A stretch of 64,000 nt of DNA from Bacillus spizizenii TU-B-10 (GCF_000227465.1 NC_016047.1:573001-637000), one strand, 5' to 3'. Shown: positions 26,466 to 35,684, counted from the first letter of the stretch. The notes: generated by a model not told the origin, from the letters alone. Numbers and translations are program-made.

Positions 26466-28577
26466 TTGAAACAAATAATGATTTTTCTCACAAGCTTCAT
26501 GCTCATGGCGATGGCCGGACAAACGGCTTTTGCCAAAGAGGTGGAGGTCAGCGGTTCGCTCCTCGGAAAAAGCAGCCAAGAACAAGCCAAACAGCAGGTG
26601 CTGACAAGCGACCTGATTACACTGTACGGATCAAAAGACAGCGCGGAGCTGACGTATCAGATCCCGGCAGGCGCATCTTCCGGCAACCAGCAATTGGTGA
26701 TTGAATACGAGGCATCAAATCTTTTAATTTCTCCATCATCGTTAACGGCTGTCATTGACGATGAACCGGTCAAAACGTTAAAGCTTGATGGTGATTACAA
26801 ACGGAAAACAGTAAAGCTAAACCTGAATAAAAGCCAGTCTGCCCAAGGCTATCACAACGTATCGCTGAAATTTTACGGCGTGATGAAAGAGGGCGTTTGC
26901 GTCAGACAGGATACGTCCGGCAACTGGATCAAAATTTATCCGGACAGCCGCCTGACGCTGGCGGACAGCAGTGAAGCGAAGGGAACGTCGCTGGATCATT
27001 ATCCATATCCTTTCGCCCAATCGGGAAATACAGCGGAAGAAACCGCCATCGTCATTCCGGATGACCCAAGTTCGGCCGAAATCGAAGCTGCAGCTAAAAC
27101 AGAAGGCTATTTGAAAACGGCGGACAGCAGTGTCAGCATTTCGTATGTTACGGAATCTGAACTGAAGAAAATAGACAAGCCGACGATTTTCATCGGCGTG
27201 GACAAGCATTGGAACGGCAAGGTGAAAAAGCTGATGAAACAAGCCGGCTTACAGGCAAAAGGAGACAAGCTCCTGCTTGCGGAGCGGGTGCTGAAAGCAG
27301 AGGGCAAGCAGCAGCCGGTTCTGTTTGCGGAAGCGTCATCCGATGATGTGCTCACTGAAAAAATCAGTGTCATCACGGATCAGACTTATACAGGCCAGCT
27401 CAGCGGCGACACACTCTCAATCAGCAAGCTGAAGCAGGCAGAAAAAAAAGAAAGCAATAAGCTGACTCTCGAGAATTTTGGAGCGGGTGATATCACAATT
27501 GGAGCTGACAAAACTTCTTCTGCACATTACTTTTATCCAGCTTCGGCGGTTTTAGACCAAAACCAATCAGCAAAGCTGTCGCTCAAGCTGAAGAAGTCCG
27601 AAACAATTCAAGCCTTAACGGCGGAAAACGAATCGGTTTCTCAGGCGGCAGAACTGAAGATCATGATCAATGGCCAGCCGCACTCGGTCCGGCTTGATGA
27701 TTTAGGAAAAGAAGATAAAAACGGATTCTATCATGTCATGGTAAAAGTGGACCCTAAACTGCTGCAAAAAAACCGCTACATTGATATTCAGTTCGTTACG
27801 ACTGGGCTAAAGGAAAACAATCCTTGCAACACCACTGATGAAGAAAAGTGGGTCTTTATCGATAAAAGCAGTACATTGTCTTACGCCATCAAAGATATGT
27901 CTCCGTCAGCGGATTTCCAAGAGTGGCCGCTTCCTTACGCTGGAAATCAGGAACAAACAACGCTAATCGTTCTTCCTGACACCGTAAGCCAATCGAAGCT
28001 TGCGGAACTTTCTCTCGTAACGGAGTCCTTCGGCAGTGAAGCGCAGCACACATATACGGTGAAAAAATCATCTGATGTAACAGCAAATGATGCCAAAGGG
28101 CGGAACCTCATTTTCATAGGGGGTATCGATCAATTTTCTCTTCTGAAGGAGAAATCATCAGATCTGCTTGTTCCGCAAACAAAGAACGGCTCGTTTGATG
28201 TATCAGGTTTTGAGATGCTGAATGAGACAACAAAACGAGTGGCATTTACTCAAGCGTCTCTTTGGGATACACGCTACACAATGGCTGTCTTTGCACCATC
28301 AAAAGGAACTGGCACGGCTGTCACGAAAGAGATCATCAGTTATCTGAATAGTACCGATGACTCGGCAACCGTCGTTAACGAAACCACCAGCCAGCAGGTG
28401 TTTACAAACCACCAGCAGCTTAAATCTGAAACTAACAGTTCCAGCGCAGAGCAATCATCACAGGATAATAGCCAGAAATGGCTGTATATTGGCGTGCTGG
28501 CACTTATTATGGTGATTGCGGCAGTGTTCATTTGGGTTGCCGTAAGACGAAGAAAAAGAAAGACAGATACAGAATAA
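26466..28577 (+). CDS. ydaN: BcsB-like exopolysaccharide export protein YdaN
   Basis: This is a 703-residue protein with a signal peptide (MKQIMIFLTSFMLMAMAGQTAFAKE), two long BcsB-like carbohydrate-binding repeats outside the membrane (conserved pairs such as GVCVRQD and NPCNTTDE, VIPDD and VLPDT) and a single C-terminal membrane helix (about 670-692) with a KRKTDTE tail. It is the presumed partner of YdaM, guiding the polymer as BcsB does for cellulose. TTG 26466 gives a normal ribosome-site distance from GGGTGA; a GTG at 26457 overlaps the ydaM stop. Confidence 0.9.
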   Translation: MKQIMIFLTSFMLMAMAGQTAFAKEVEVSGSLLGKSSQEQAKQQVLTSDLITLYGSKDSAELTYQIPAGASSGNQQLVIEYEASNLLISPSSLTAVIDDEPVKTLKLDGDYKRKTVKLNLNKSQSAQGYHNVSLKFYGVMKEGVCVRQDTSGNWIKIYPDSRLTLADSSEAKGTSLDHYPYPFAQSGNTAEETAIVIPDDPSSAEIEAAAKTEGYLKTADSSVSISYVTESELKKIDKPTIFIGVDKHWNGKVKKLMKQAGLQAKGDKLLLAERVLKAEGKQQPVLFAEASSDDVLTEKISVITDQTYTGQLSGDTLSISKLKQAEKKESNKLTLENFGAGDITIGADKTSSAHYFYPASAVLDQNQSAKLSLKLKKSETIQALTAENESVSQAAELKIMINGQPHSVRLDDLGKEDKNGFYHVMVKVDPKLLQKNRYIDIQFVTTGLKENNPCNTTDEEKWVFIDKSSTLSYAIKDMSPSADFQEWPLPYAGNQEQTTLIVLPDTVSQSKLAELSLVTESFGSEAQHTYTVKKSSDVTANDAKGRNLIFIGGIDQFSLLKEKSSDLLVPQTKNGSFDVSGFEMLNETTKRVAFTQASLWDTRYTMAVFAPSKGTGTAVTKEIISYLNSTDDSATVVNETTSQQVFTNHQQLKSETNSSSAEQSSQDNSQKWLYIGVLALIMVIAAVFIWVAVRRRKRKTDTE

Positions 28578-28604
28578 AACAGAGGCAATCTAGCCTCTGT
28601 TTTA
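28576..28604 (+). terminator. Terminator of the ydaJKLMN operon
   Basis: AAAACAGAGGC (28576-28586) pairs with GCCTCTGTTTT (28593-28603) around AATCTA. Confidence 0.9.
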
Positions 28605-28674
28605 TTATTTTTGGTATGTAAATTCCAGTTGTGGAACCTATCATTTTATTTTTTCCGCCCGGCCAATAAGCCTC

Positions 28675-28703
28675 TTTACAACGTGCAGGAACGGGAGTAT
28701 GAT
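28675..28703 (+). promoter_or_regulatory. Sigma-A promoter of the kimA leader
   Basis: TTTACA (28675-28680), 17 bases, TATGAT (28698-28703). Transcription would begin near 28710, just ahead of the riboswitch. Confidence 0.8.
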
Positions 28704-28711
28704 CTCTTTTA

Positions 28712-28918
28712 GAAAACAAATCGCTTAATCTGAAATCAGAGCGGGGGACCCATTAGAACGGCTTTTTTGCCGTTGGGGTGAATCCTTTTTAGGTAGGGCA
28801 AACTCTCATATGCCCGAATCCGTCAGCTAACCTCGTAAGCGTTCGTGAGAGGAGATGAATGAAACCTGTGTTCGATGTGATGGCACAGGGGCATCCGTTT
28901 GCCTCTGTGTTTTTTGCT
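28712..28918 (+). promoter_or_regulatory. c-di-AMP (ydaO) riboswitch of kimA with terminator
   Basis: The leader holds the class-defining blocks GGGGGACCCA (28743-28752) and CCGTCAGCTAACCTC (28820-28834), closed by CGCTTA (28722-28727) with TAAGCG (28836-28841). The expression platform is a terminator, CACAGGGGCA (28884-28893) with TGCCTCTGTG (28900-28909) then T6. CCTGTG at 28865-28870 can pair with CACAGG 28884-28889 instead, freeing the gene. In the known class, c-di-AMP binding favours termination, shutting off K+ import. Confidence 0.95.
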
Positions 28919-29049
28919 GTTCATTTTTAGAATGCAAATCGCATACAGAGACATCATAGCAGAAAGGACTATTACAAAATGTGAGAGCTAGATGCTGATG
29001 TTTTTATTGTTTTAATTGAAAAATGAGAAATTAAAAGGGGAAGACATCG

Positions 29050-30873
29050 ATGTATCATTCAATCAAACGTTTTTTGATTGGGAAACCACTAAAATCTCAA
29101 GCAGCTGGAGAGCAAAAACTGACGAAATTAAAAGCCTTAGCGATGCTTTCCTCAGATGCGCTTTCATCTGTCGCATACGGCACAGAACAAATTTTAATCA
29201 TTTTGGCAACAATCAGTGCTGCTGCATTTTGGTACTCCATTCCGATTGCGATTGGCGTCCTCATATTGCTGCTCGCACTGATTCTTTCATACAGGCAAAT
29301 TATTTACGCTTACCCGCAGGGCGGCGGAGCGTATGTTGTGTCGAAAGAAAACCTCGGTGAAAAGCCGGGATTGATCGCAGGCGGTTCACTGCTTGTCGAT
29401 TATATTTTAACGGTAGCGGTAAGTATTTCCGCAGGAACGGACGCTATCACGTCGGCCTTTCCTGTATTGCATGATTATCATGTGCCGATTGCTGTTTTAC
29501 TTGTTTTAGTCATTATGATTTTGAACCTGCGCGGGCTTTCGGAATCAGCATCGATTCTTGCCTATCCGGTTTATCTGTTTGTGGTGGCACTTTTGGTTTT
29601 GATAGCAGTCGGGTTGTTTAAACTCATGACAGGGCAAATAGACCAGCCAGTCCATCATACACCGCTCGGTACACCTGTAGCCGGCATTACGCTGTTTTTG
29701 CTGCTCAAGGCTTTTTCTTCGGGCTGCTCGGCTTTGACCGGGGTTGAGGCCATTTCTAACGCGATTCCTGCTTTCAAAAACCCGCCTGCGCGAAACGCGG
29801 CTAGAACTCTTGCAATGATGGGCATTTTGCTGGCGATTCTGTTTTCTGGGATCACGGTGCTCGCATACGGCTATGGAACGGCGCCGAAGCCCGATGAAAC
29901 GGTGGTTTCACAAATTGCGTCTGAAACCTTCGGGCGGAATGTGTTCTACTATGTGATCCAAGGTGTCACATCACTTATTTTGGTCCTTGCGGCAAATACG
30001 GGATTTTCAGCCTTCCCGCAGCTTGCCTTCAACCTGGCGAGAGACCAGTACATGCCGCGTATGTTTACAGTCAGAGGCGACCGCTTAGGCTTCTCAAATG
30101 GGATTATCTTTTTAGGCGTTGCTTCGATTGTGCTCATCCTGCTATTCGGAGGACAGACAGAGCATTTAATCCCGTTATATGCTGTGGGCGTATTTATTCC
30201 ATTTACGCTTTCGCAAACCGGCATGTGCATCAAATGGATTAAGCAAAAACCAAAAGGGTGGATCGGAAAAATGCTGATCAACTCCTGCGGCGCTTTGATT
30301 TCGTTTATGGTTCTGTCGGTCCTGTTTGTGACGAAGTTTAATGTTGTATGGCCTGTGTTAATCTTTATGCCTATCGTCGTTTTACTGTTTTTTGCGATTA
30401 AAAATCACTACACAGCTGTCGGTGAACAGCTTCGCATCGTAGACAAAGAGCCAGAAGAAATCAAAGGCACGGTTGTGATTGTGCCTGTAGCTGGTGTCAC
30501 CACCGTCGTGCAAAAATCGATTCACTATGCGAAATCACTGTCCGATCAGGTGATCGCAGTTCACGTGTCATTTGACAGAGAACAGGAAAAGAAATTCGAA
30601 AAACGCTGGGAAGAGCTCAATAACGGAGTGCGTCTCGTTACGCTTCACTCCTCGTACAGAAGCCTTGTCCATCCGTTTGATAAGTTTTTGGAAACAGTTG
30701 AGGCAAAAGCGAAGAAGGAGCAGTTTTCCGTCATGGTGCTGTTTCCGCAATTTATTACGAAAAAACGCTGGCACACCATCCTTCACAACCAATCGGCTTT
30801 CCTCCTCAGAGTCCGGCTGTTCTGGAAAAAGGACATAATGGTTGCCACGCTGCCGTATCATTTTAAAAAGTAA
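29050..30873 (+). CDS. kimA: High-affinity potassium importer KimA
   Basis: This is a 607-residue KUP/APC-superfamily transporter. About 12 membrane segments fill residues 25-450, starting with [11 protein letters not shown] and the conserved [24 protein letters not shown]. The C-terminal cytoplasmic domain (about 465-607) is universal-stress-protein-like and binds c-di-AMP in the known protein, so both RNA and protein are controlled by the same nucleotide. It imports K+ with protons at low external K+. AAAAGGGG precedes the ATG. It is monocistronic, between the riboswitch and a terminator. Confidence 0.96.
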   Translation: MYHSIKRFLIGKPLKSQAAGEQKLTKLKALAMLSSDALSSVAYGTEQILIILATISAAAFWYSIPIAIGVLILLLALILSYRQIIYAYPQGGGAYVVSKENLGEKPGLIAGGSLLVDYILTVAVSISAGTDAITSAFPVLHDYHVPIAVLLVLVIMILNLRGLSESASILAYPVYLFVVALLVLIAVGLFKLMTGQIDQPVHHTPLGTPVAGITLFLLLKAFSSGCSALTGVEAISNAIPAFKNPPARNAARTLAMMGILLAILFSGITVLAYGYGTAPKPDETVVSQIASETFGRNVFYYVIQGVTSLILVLAANTGFSAFPQLAFNLARDQYMPRMFTVRGDRLGFSNGIIFLGVASIVLILLFGGQTEHLIPLYAVGVFIPFTLSQTGMCIKWIKQKPKGWIGKMLINSCGALISFMVLSVLFVTKFNVVWPVLIFMPIVVLLFFAIKNHYTAVGEQLRIVDKEPEEIKGTVVIVPVAGVTTVVQKSIHYAKSLSDQVIAVHVSFDREQEKKFEKRWEELNNGVRLVTLHSSYRSLVHPFDKFLETVEAKAKKEQFSVMVLFPQFITKKRWHTILHNQSAFLLRVRLFWKKDIMVATLPYHFKK

Positions 30874-30881
30874 AGCTCTAG

Positions 30882-30911
30882 GACCAAGGGAATCACCTTG
30901 GTCTTTTTTTT
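30882..30911 (+). terminator. Terminator after kimA
   Basis: GACCAAGGG (30882-30890) pairs with CCTTGGTC (30896-30903), followed by a run of eight T. Confidence 0.9.
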
Positions 30912-30931
30912 GCGGGAAAAGGAGAAATGCA

Positions 30932-31327
30932 ATGTATACACAAGGTGCATTTGTGATCGTGTTGAACAACAATCAGCAGATTCTGCTGGTTAAACGAAAG
31001 GATGTCCCTTTATGGGATCTGCCGGGCGGCACGATCGATCCCGGGGAAACGGCTGAGGCAGCGGCAGTTCGGGAGGTATTGGAAGAAACGGGATACAGCG
31101 CAGTGCTTTCTGCGAAAATAGGTGTCTATCAAAGGCCAAAGTTTCAAGATGAGCAGCATGTATTTGCCGGACACATAACAGGCGGACAAGCGATAGCGAA
31201 CGGGATGGAGACAGCGGAATTGAAGTGGTTTTCTCCGCAACGTTTGCCGCTTTTTATGGTGCCGAACCGAAAAAGGCAAATCAAAGATTTCGTGAATGGC
31301 GCTCTAGATATAACCATCACCCTCTAG
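30932..31327 (+). CDS. mutT: Nudix hydrolase MutT, C-terminally truncated
   Basis: This is a 131-residue Nudix hydrolase. The complete Nudix box is present, G-x5-E-x7-REVLEETGY, beginning in [16 protein letters not shown] 30932 follows AAAAGGAG; the frame is open upstream through the kimA terminator, but that is not expected to be coding. A TAG at 31325-31327 ends the frame after ITL. The same frame continues with 17 codons reading DRGMLAVIDLLKRRLGK to a TGA at 31379-31381. With those codons the protein would be 149 residues, the length I recall for the 168 homologue. The catalytic core is intact, so activity may survive. The role (sanitising oxidised nucleotides) is inferred from the name and family. 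Confidence 0.85.
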   Translation: MYTQGAFVIVLNNNQQILLVKRKDVPLWDLPGGTIDPGETAEAAAVREVLEETGYSAVLSAKIGVYQRPKFQDEQHVFAGHITGGQAIANGMETAELKWFSPQRLPLFMVPNRKRQIKDFVNGALDITITL

Positions 31328-31394
31328 GACAGAGGCATGCTTGCGGTGATCGACCTGTTGAAAAGAAGACTGGGCAAGTGATAAAGGTCTCCGG

Positions 31395-31421
31395 GTTTTA
31401 AAGTGTTTCTCCTGTGGTATT
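31395..31421 (+). promoter_or_regulatory. Sigma-B promoter of ydaP
   Basis: GTTTTA (31395-31400), 15 bases, GGTATT (31416-31421). It lies 27 bases before ydaP, a known sigma-B general-stress gene. Confidence 0.7.
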
Positions 31422-31447
31422 GAAAAAAGGAAAAAGGAGGATACGGC

Positions 31448-33172
31448 ATGGCACACAAAACTGCAGGACAAGCAATGACAGAACTGCTTGAACAATGGGG
31501 AGTTGATCATGTTTACGGCATCCCTGGAGACAGTATAAATGAGTTTATCGAGGAATTAAGACATGAAAGAAATCAATTGAAATTCATTCAAACCCGCCAT
31601 GAAGAGGTAGCAGCGCTGGCGGCCGCGGCTGAGGCAAAACTCACCGGCAAGATCGGCGTCTGCCTGTCAATCGCAGGGCCGGGTGCAGTGCACTTATTAA
31701 ACGGTTTATATGATGCAAAAGCGGACGGCGCCCCTGTGCTGGCAATTGCAGGACAGGTTTCATCAGGCGAAGTCGGACGGGATTATTTTCAGGAGATCAA
31801 GCTTGAGCAAATGTTTGAAGACGTGGCTGTGTTCAATAGAGAGGTACATAGTGCGGAATCACTGCCGGATCTCTTGAATCAGGCGATCCGCACCGCCTAC
31901 AGCAAAAAAGGCGTTGCGGTATTAAGCGTGTCTGATGATTTGTTTGCGGAGAAAATCAAACATGAGCCCGTGTACACCTCACCAGTGTATATTGAAGGGA
32001 ACCTTGAACCGAAAAAAGAACAGCTTGTCACTTGCGCGCAATATATAAATAACGCCAAGAAGCCGATTATCTTGGCGGGGCAGGGAATGAAAAAGGCGAA
32101 ACGGGAGCTTCAGGAGTTTGCGGACAAAGCTGCAGCCCCGATCGTTGTCACGCTCCCGGCAAAAGGCGTCGTCCCCGATAAGCACCCGCATTTTCTCGGC
32201 AACCTCGGGCAGATCGGCACAAAGCCGGCCTACGAGGCAATGGAGGAATGTGATTTATTAATTATGCTCGGAACTTCATTCCCGTACCGCGATTATTTGC
32301 CTGATGACACGCTGGCGATCCAGCTCGATTCAGACCCGGCGAAAATCGGAAAACGCTATCCGGTGACAGCGGGACTTGTCTGTGATTCGACTCTCGGCCT
32401 GCGTGAGTTAACGGAGTATATTGAACGGAAGGAAGACAGAAGATTCCTGAATGCCTGCACGGAACATATGCAGCATTGGTGGAACGAAATCGAAAAAGAT
32501 GAGGCCGAGGCGGAAACACCGCTCAAACCCCAGCAGGTCGTGGCACGTCTTCAGGAAGCGGCAGCCGATGATGCGGTGCTCTCTGTAGATGTCGGCACTG
32601 TGACAGTCTGGATGGCGCGGCATTTCAAAATGAACGCGAACCAGGATTTCATCGTTTCCAGCTGGCTTGCGACAATGGGCTGCGGCCTGCCGGGAGCAAT
32701 CGCAGCAAGCTTGTCCGAACCGGAGCGCCAGGCCATCGCCGTCTGTGGTGACGGGGGCTTTTCCATGGTCATGCAGGATCTCCCGACCGCCGTCAAATAC
32801 AAGCTCCCAATCACCGTCGTCATTTTAAACAATGAAAACCTCGGTATGATCGAGTACGAGCAGCAGGTCAAAGGCAATATCGACTATGTCACAAAGCTTC
32901 AAAATGTCGACTATGCCGCATTTGCAGAAAGCTGCGGAGCAAAGGGCATCAAGGTGACCAAAGCGGAAGAGCTTGCACCCGCTTTCCACGAGGCGTTACA
33001 TGCTGACCAACCGGTCGTTGTGGATGTCATGATTGGAAACGAACCGCCGCTGCCTGGCAAAATCACCTACGGGCAGGCGAAAGGCTTTAGCAAATACATG
33101 CTGAAAAACTTCTTCGAAAACCAAAAATTTGAAATGCCGTCACTGAAGAAAAGTTTAAAGCGGTTATTCTAA
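31448..33172 (+). CDS. ydaP: Thiamine-dependent pyruvate oxidase YdaP
   Basis: This is a 574-residue ThDP enzyme. The N-terminal PYR domain has the cofactor Glu in TRHEEVAALAAAAEAKL, the middle domain (about 195-330) is FAD-type, and the C-terminal PP domain has the GDG-x-NN motif in CGDGGFSMVMQD to NNENLGMIEYE. The ending SLKKSLKRLF resembles a membrane-contact tail as in E. coli PoxB, so it may feed electrons from pyruvate to the quinone pool while making acetate; this is inference. AAAAGGAGG precedes the ATG. Confidence 0.92.
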   Translation: MAHKTAGQAMTELLEQWGVDHVYGIPGDSINEFIEELRHERNQLKFIQTRHEEVAALAAAAEAKLTGKIGVCLSIAGPGAVHLLNGLYDAKADGAPVLAIAGQVSSGEVGRDYFQEIKLEQMFEDVAVFNREVHSAESLPDLLNQAIRTAYSKKGVAVLSVSDDLFAEKIKHEPVYTSPVYIEGNLEPKKEQLVTCAQYINNAKKPIILAGQGMKKAKRELQEFADKAAAPIVVTLPAKGVVPDKHPHFLGNLGQIGTKPAYEAMEECDLLIMLGTSFPYRDYLPDDTLAIQLDSDPAKIGKRYPVTAGLVCDSTLGLRELTEYIERKEDRRFLNACTEHMQHWWNEIEKDEAEAETPLKPQQVVARLQEAAADDAVLSVDVGTVTVWMARHFKMNANQDFIVSSWLATMGCGLPGAIAASLSEPERQAIAVCGDGGFSMVMQDLPTAVKYKLPITVVILNNENLGMIEYEQQVKGNIDYVTKLQNVDYAAFAESCGAKGIKVTKAEELAPAFHEALHADQPVVVDVMIGNEPPLPGKITYGQAKGFSKYMLKNFFENQKFEMPSLKKSLKRLF

Positions 33173-33174
33173 AA

Positions 33175-33208
33175 AAAAACAGGGGCCTTTTGAGGCCCTT
33201 GTTTTTAT
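33175..33208 (+). terminator. Terminator after ydaP
   Basis: AAAACAGGGGCC pairs with GGCCCTTGTTTTT around TTTTGA, with T at the end. Confidence 0.85.
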
Positions 33209-33271
33209 GTATTGGAAACAAATGTATTTTTTAGTTATCATAACATTACATTGCAAATAAAGGAGGAAAGT

Positions 33272-33472
33272 ATGTTTGAATCCATAAAATTAGTGGTGTA
33301 CTTATTAGGATCAACAGGAATGATTTATGCAGCCTGTCATGATTTTCGCCATGCTCAAAACGGACAAAAGGACAAATGCATCTTCTTTCAAAGCAAAAAG
33401 ATCAGCGCATTTGTCCTTTTATGTTTCGTATGTTTATTCTTTTCAAATCTTGCAGAGTTCTCTTCTTTATAA
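33272..33472 (+). CDS. Small two-helix membrane protein, unknown
   Basis: This is a 66-residue protein beginning MFESIKLVVYLLG, with hydrophobic segments at about 5-20 and 46-62 and a basic, Cys-containing loop between them. A very good ribosome site AAAGGAGG lies just upstream, and TTGGAA-18-TATCAT (33212-33241) is a possible promoter. The frame is open 20 codons further upstream but without such a site. I do not recognise a family. Its stop codon is two bases from the stop of the convergent small gene. Confidence 0.65.
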   Translation: MFESIKLVVYLLGSTGMIYAACHDFRHAQNGQKDKCIFFQSKKISAFVLLCFVCLFFSNLAEFSSL

Positions 33473-33474
33473 GT

Positions 33475-33744
33475 TTATTTCTCTTTTTTCTTAAGCCCGA
33501 AAAAGAAAGGAAAAGCAGAACCAACCAAGAAGGTGCCGAATAAAAACATTCCGCCGATAAACACGTGAAAATTCGTGTGTCCGGCCGTAAACGCGGTGAT
33601 CAAGGAAATGATACTGAGCACGATCATGGCAATGCCAGGCGCGACTCTCATTTTTCCTTTGGATTTATAGGCAACAACAGAACATAAAATTCCGATTACA
33701 ATAGGAACAATCCACAAATAAAACAGAATAAATACTGACATCAT
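33475..33744 (-). CDS. Small membrane protein, unknown
   Basis: This is an 89-residue protein with three hydrophobic segments (about 3-24, 34-54 and 60-80) and a C-terminal KKKEK tail. CGGAG lies six bases from the start at 33744 on the minus strand; the ORF can be opened to 98 residues from 33771, where no ribosome site is seen. It resembles generic DUF4064-like four-helix or three-helix Bacillus membrane proteins, but I cannot name a family with confidence. It is convergent with the small gene at 33272 and lies downstream of mntH behind a terminator. Confidence 0.65.
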   Translation of the reverse strand: MMSVFILFYLWIVPIVIGILCSVVAYKSKGKMRVAPGIAMIVLSIISLITAFTAGHTNFHVFIGGMFLFGTFLVGSAFPFFFGLKKKEK

Positions 33745-33811
33745 CAAAACTCCGATTTTTTCTTCTATCATAACAAATTTCTGTCAAAAAGGGTATCAAT
33801 GAGCTTTTGCG

Positions 33812-33841
33812 AAAAATCAAAACCGGCTTAGCAGCCGGTTT
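33812..33841 (-). terminator. Terminator after mntH
   Basis: AAACCGGCT (33820-33828) pairs with AGCCGGTTT (33833-33841). Read on the minus strand it follows the mntH stop and is trailed by TTGATTTTT. Confidence 0.8.
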
Positions 33842-33843
33842 TT

Positions 33844-35121
33844 TTAACGAAACGTATCAACAATTAAAAATACATTCAAAGCAACGATCAATACAGCAAT
33901 CAGCCAAGAAACCACTGTGACCCATTTGGCGTTGATCAGTGACCCCATAATCCGTTTATTGCTTGTAAACATAATAAGCGGGATTAAGGCAAAGGCGATG
34001 CCGAAGGACAGCACGACCTGGCTCAGTACGAGAGCGGTTGTCGGATTGACGCCTGATGCGATGATCAAGATCGGCGGAATAATCGTGATAAACCGCCGTA
34101 CATACAGCGGGATGCGATAGTTGATAAATCCCTGCATGATCACGTCGCCTGAAAGTGTGCCGACTGACGAACTGGATAGTCCGGCAACGAGCAGCCCGAT
34201 TCCGAATAAAGCCGCTGACACAGGGCTGACAAGATGTCCGAATTGTTGATATGCGACATCGAGATCCTCGACAAACAGGCCGTTTTTGAAGAATAATGCA
34301 GCAGCCACAATCAGCATACTTGCATTAATAGCTCCTGCAATCAGCATCGCTATTAAAATATCAATAAATTCAAATCTGAAGATTTTTTTCCGTTCAGTAT
34401 CAGTTTTGCCAACAACCCGCCGCTGTGTAAGGGCAGAGTGTAAATAAATGGCGTGCGGCATAACGGTTGCGCCGAGAATACCCGCTGCAAGAAGCACACT
34501 GTCAGTGCCATGAAACGCCGGGACAAAAAGGCCCTTCATCACTGACGCGGCATCAGGCTTTGCGAAAAAGGTCTGCAACGCAAAGGCGATCACCACTACA
34601 AATAGCATACCGGCAATGCCGGCTTCAAGTGAGCGATAACCGCGGCGCTGAAGCTCCAATATCGCGAAAGAACCGATCGCCGCTATAATAGACGCTTCAA
34701 GCATCGGGATGCCAAACAGCAAATACAGTCCCAGAGCCGCCCCGATAAATTCCGCCAGATCAGTTGCGATAATGACCAGCTCGCCCTGAATCCATAATCC
34801 AATGGAGACGGGTTTTGGAAATTCTTCGCGGGCAACCTCAGGCAGATTTTTGCCTGTGGCAATACCGAGTTTGGCGGATAGTGATTGGATTAAAAGCGCC
34901 ATGATATTCGAAAATAAAATCACCCATAGCAACATATATCCGTATTTAGAACCCGCCGATATATTCGTTGCGAAATTGCCGGGATCAATATAGGCGATGG
35001 CTGCTATAAATGCTGGGCCCAGAAAAGGAAGCAGCCCTCTGAATCCTCTGATTTTCCCGTCAAGCGCATCTTGGACTGCTTTGGAACGGGGAGATTGTGC
35101 TGTGATGTCCTTGTTCATCAT
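33844..35121 (-). CDS. mntH: Manganese transporter MntH (NRAMP)
   Basis: This is a 425-residue NRAMP-family proton-coupled Mn2+ importer with about 11 membrane segments. The metal-binding motif DPGN is at residues 46-49 (AYIDPGNFATN) and the second one, MPH, is in GATVMPHAIYLHS. The family loop GFINYRIPLYVRR is present. The start has two consecutive ATGs after AGGTGAG; the first is taken. Regulation is very clear: a sigma-A promoter followed by an MntR operator between promoter and gene, so transcription stops when Mn2+ is sufficient. Confidence 0.96.
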   Translation of the reverse strand: MMNKDITAQSPRSKAVQDALDGKIRGFRGLLPFLGPAFIAAIAYIDPGNFATNISAGSKYGYMLLWVILFSNIMALLIQSLSAKLGIATGKNLPEVAREEFPKPVSIGLWIQGELVIIATDLAEFIGAALGLYLLFGIPMLEASIIAAIGSFAILELQRRGYRSLEAGIAGMLFVVVIAFALQTFFAKPDAASVMKGLFVPAFHGTDSVLLAAGILGATVMPHAIYLHSALTQRRVVGKTDTERKKIFRFEFIDILIAMLIAGAINASMLIVAAALFFKNGLFVEDLDVAYQQFGHLVSPVSAALFGIGLLVAGLSSSSVGTLSGDVIMQGFINYRIPLYVRRFITIIPPILIIASGVNPTTALVLSQVVLSFGIAFALIPLIMFTSNKRIMGSLINAKWVTVVSWLIAVLIVALNVFLIVDTFR

Positions 35122-35163
35122 GTCTCACCTGAATTCTGATTGTTTTTGCCGAACAACAAAGAG

Positions 35164-35178
35164 TTTCCTTAAGGCAAA
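35164..35178 (-). promoter_or_regulatory. MntR operator of mntH
   Basis: The plus strand reads TTTCCTTAAGGCAAA, an interrupted palindrome identical in type to the known MntR box. It lies between the mntH transcription start and its ribosome site. Confidence 0.9.
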
Positions 35179-35191
35179 TTATTTTATCTAC

Positions 35192-35220
35192 ATCATATGA
35201 CCATCCCGGTTTATTGTCAA
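35192..35220 (-). promoter_or_regulatory. Sigma-A promoter of mntH
   Basis: On the minus strand: perfect TTGACA (35220-35215), 17 bases, TATGAT (35197-35192). The rest of 35122-35349 holds the MntR box and the ydaS terminator only. Confidence 0.88.
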
Positions 35221-35300
35221 CCGAAAATGTTCAAAGTACATTCATAAATTTTTCCCTGTTATGTAACATGATATGTAGGGATTCGGATAAGGTCCCATAT

Positions 35301-35330
35301 AAAAAGACATCGTTTCAGTTCGAAACGATG
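35301..35330 (-). terminator. Terminator after ydaS
   Basis: CATCGTTTC (35308-35316) pairs with GAAACGATG (35322-35330). On the minus strand it is followed by TCTTTTT. Confidence 0.85.
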
Positions 35331-35349
35331 CCTCCTGTATGAAATGAGT

Positions 35350-35607
35350 CTAGGCTTCCTTACGCAGCCCGCGGAATACGAGGCCCAGCAAGAACACGAA
35401 GATGGCAGCCCCGATGATGGCTGGGAAAATAGCAAAGCCAGCGAGGCTCGGTCCCCAAGTGCCAAGGAGTCCGTGTCCGATCCAAGCACCGATCAGCCCG
35501 GCAATCATAGAACCGAAAATTCCTCCCGGCATCCGGTTTCCTACGATGGCGCTTCCGATTAATCCGATTACGATCGCAACAACTAATGAAACCAAAAAGC
35601 TAATCAT
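35350..35607 (-). CDS. ydaS: GlsB/YeaQ/YmgE-family membrane protein YdaS
   Basis: This is an 85-residue protein of the transglycosylase-associated (GlsB/YeaQ/YmgE) family: three membrane helices rich in Gly with the pattern GLIGSAIVGNRMPGG and GMIAG-like GSMIAGLIGAWIGH. Family members are small stress-induced membrane proteins in many bacteria; the function is unknown. ATG 35607 is set by GAGGTGAG on the minus strand; the alternative GTG at 35616 lies inside that site. A sigma-B-type promoter stands upstream. Confidence 0.87.
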   Translation of the reverse strand: MISFLVSLVVAIVIGLIGSAIVGNRMPGGIFGSMIAGLIGAWIGHGLLGTWGPSLAGFAIFPAIIGAAIFVFLLGLVFRGLRKEA

Positions 35608-35640
35608 AATACTCACCTCTCATAAATGATTTATCAATCA

Positions 35641-35666
35641 ATAACCGCTTATGCCAAACCTGAAAC
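35641..35666 (-). promoter_or_regulatory. Sigma-B-type promoter of ydaS
   Basis: Minus strand: GTTTCA (35666-35661), 14 bases, GGTTAT (35646-35641). Confidence 0.55.
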
Positions 35667-35684
35667 ACCGAAAAGCATATCGCT

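Noticed and set aside
28605-28674. Possible small gene between ydaN and the kimA promoter
   Set aside because: The only frame (minus strand, 63 codons) has no ribosome site and is covered by the terminator and promoter.
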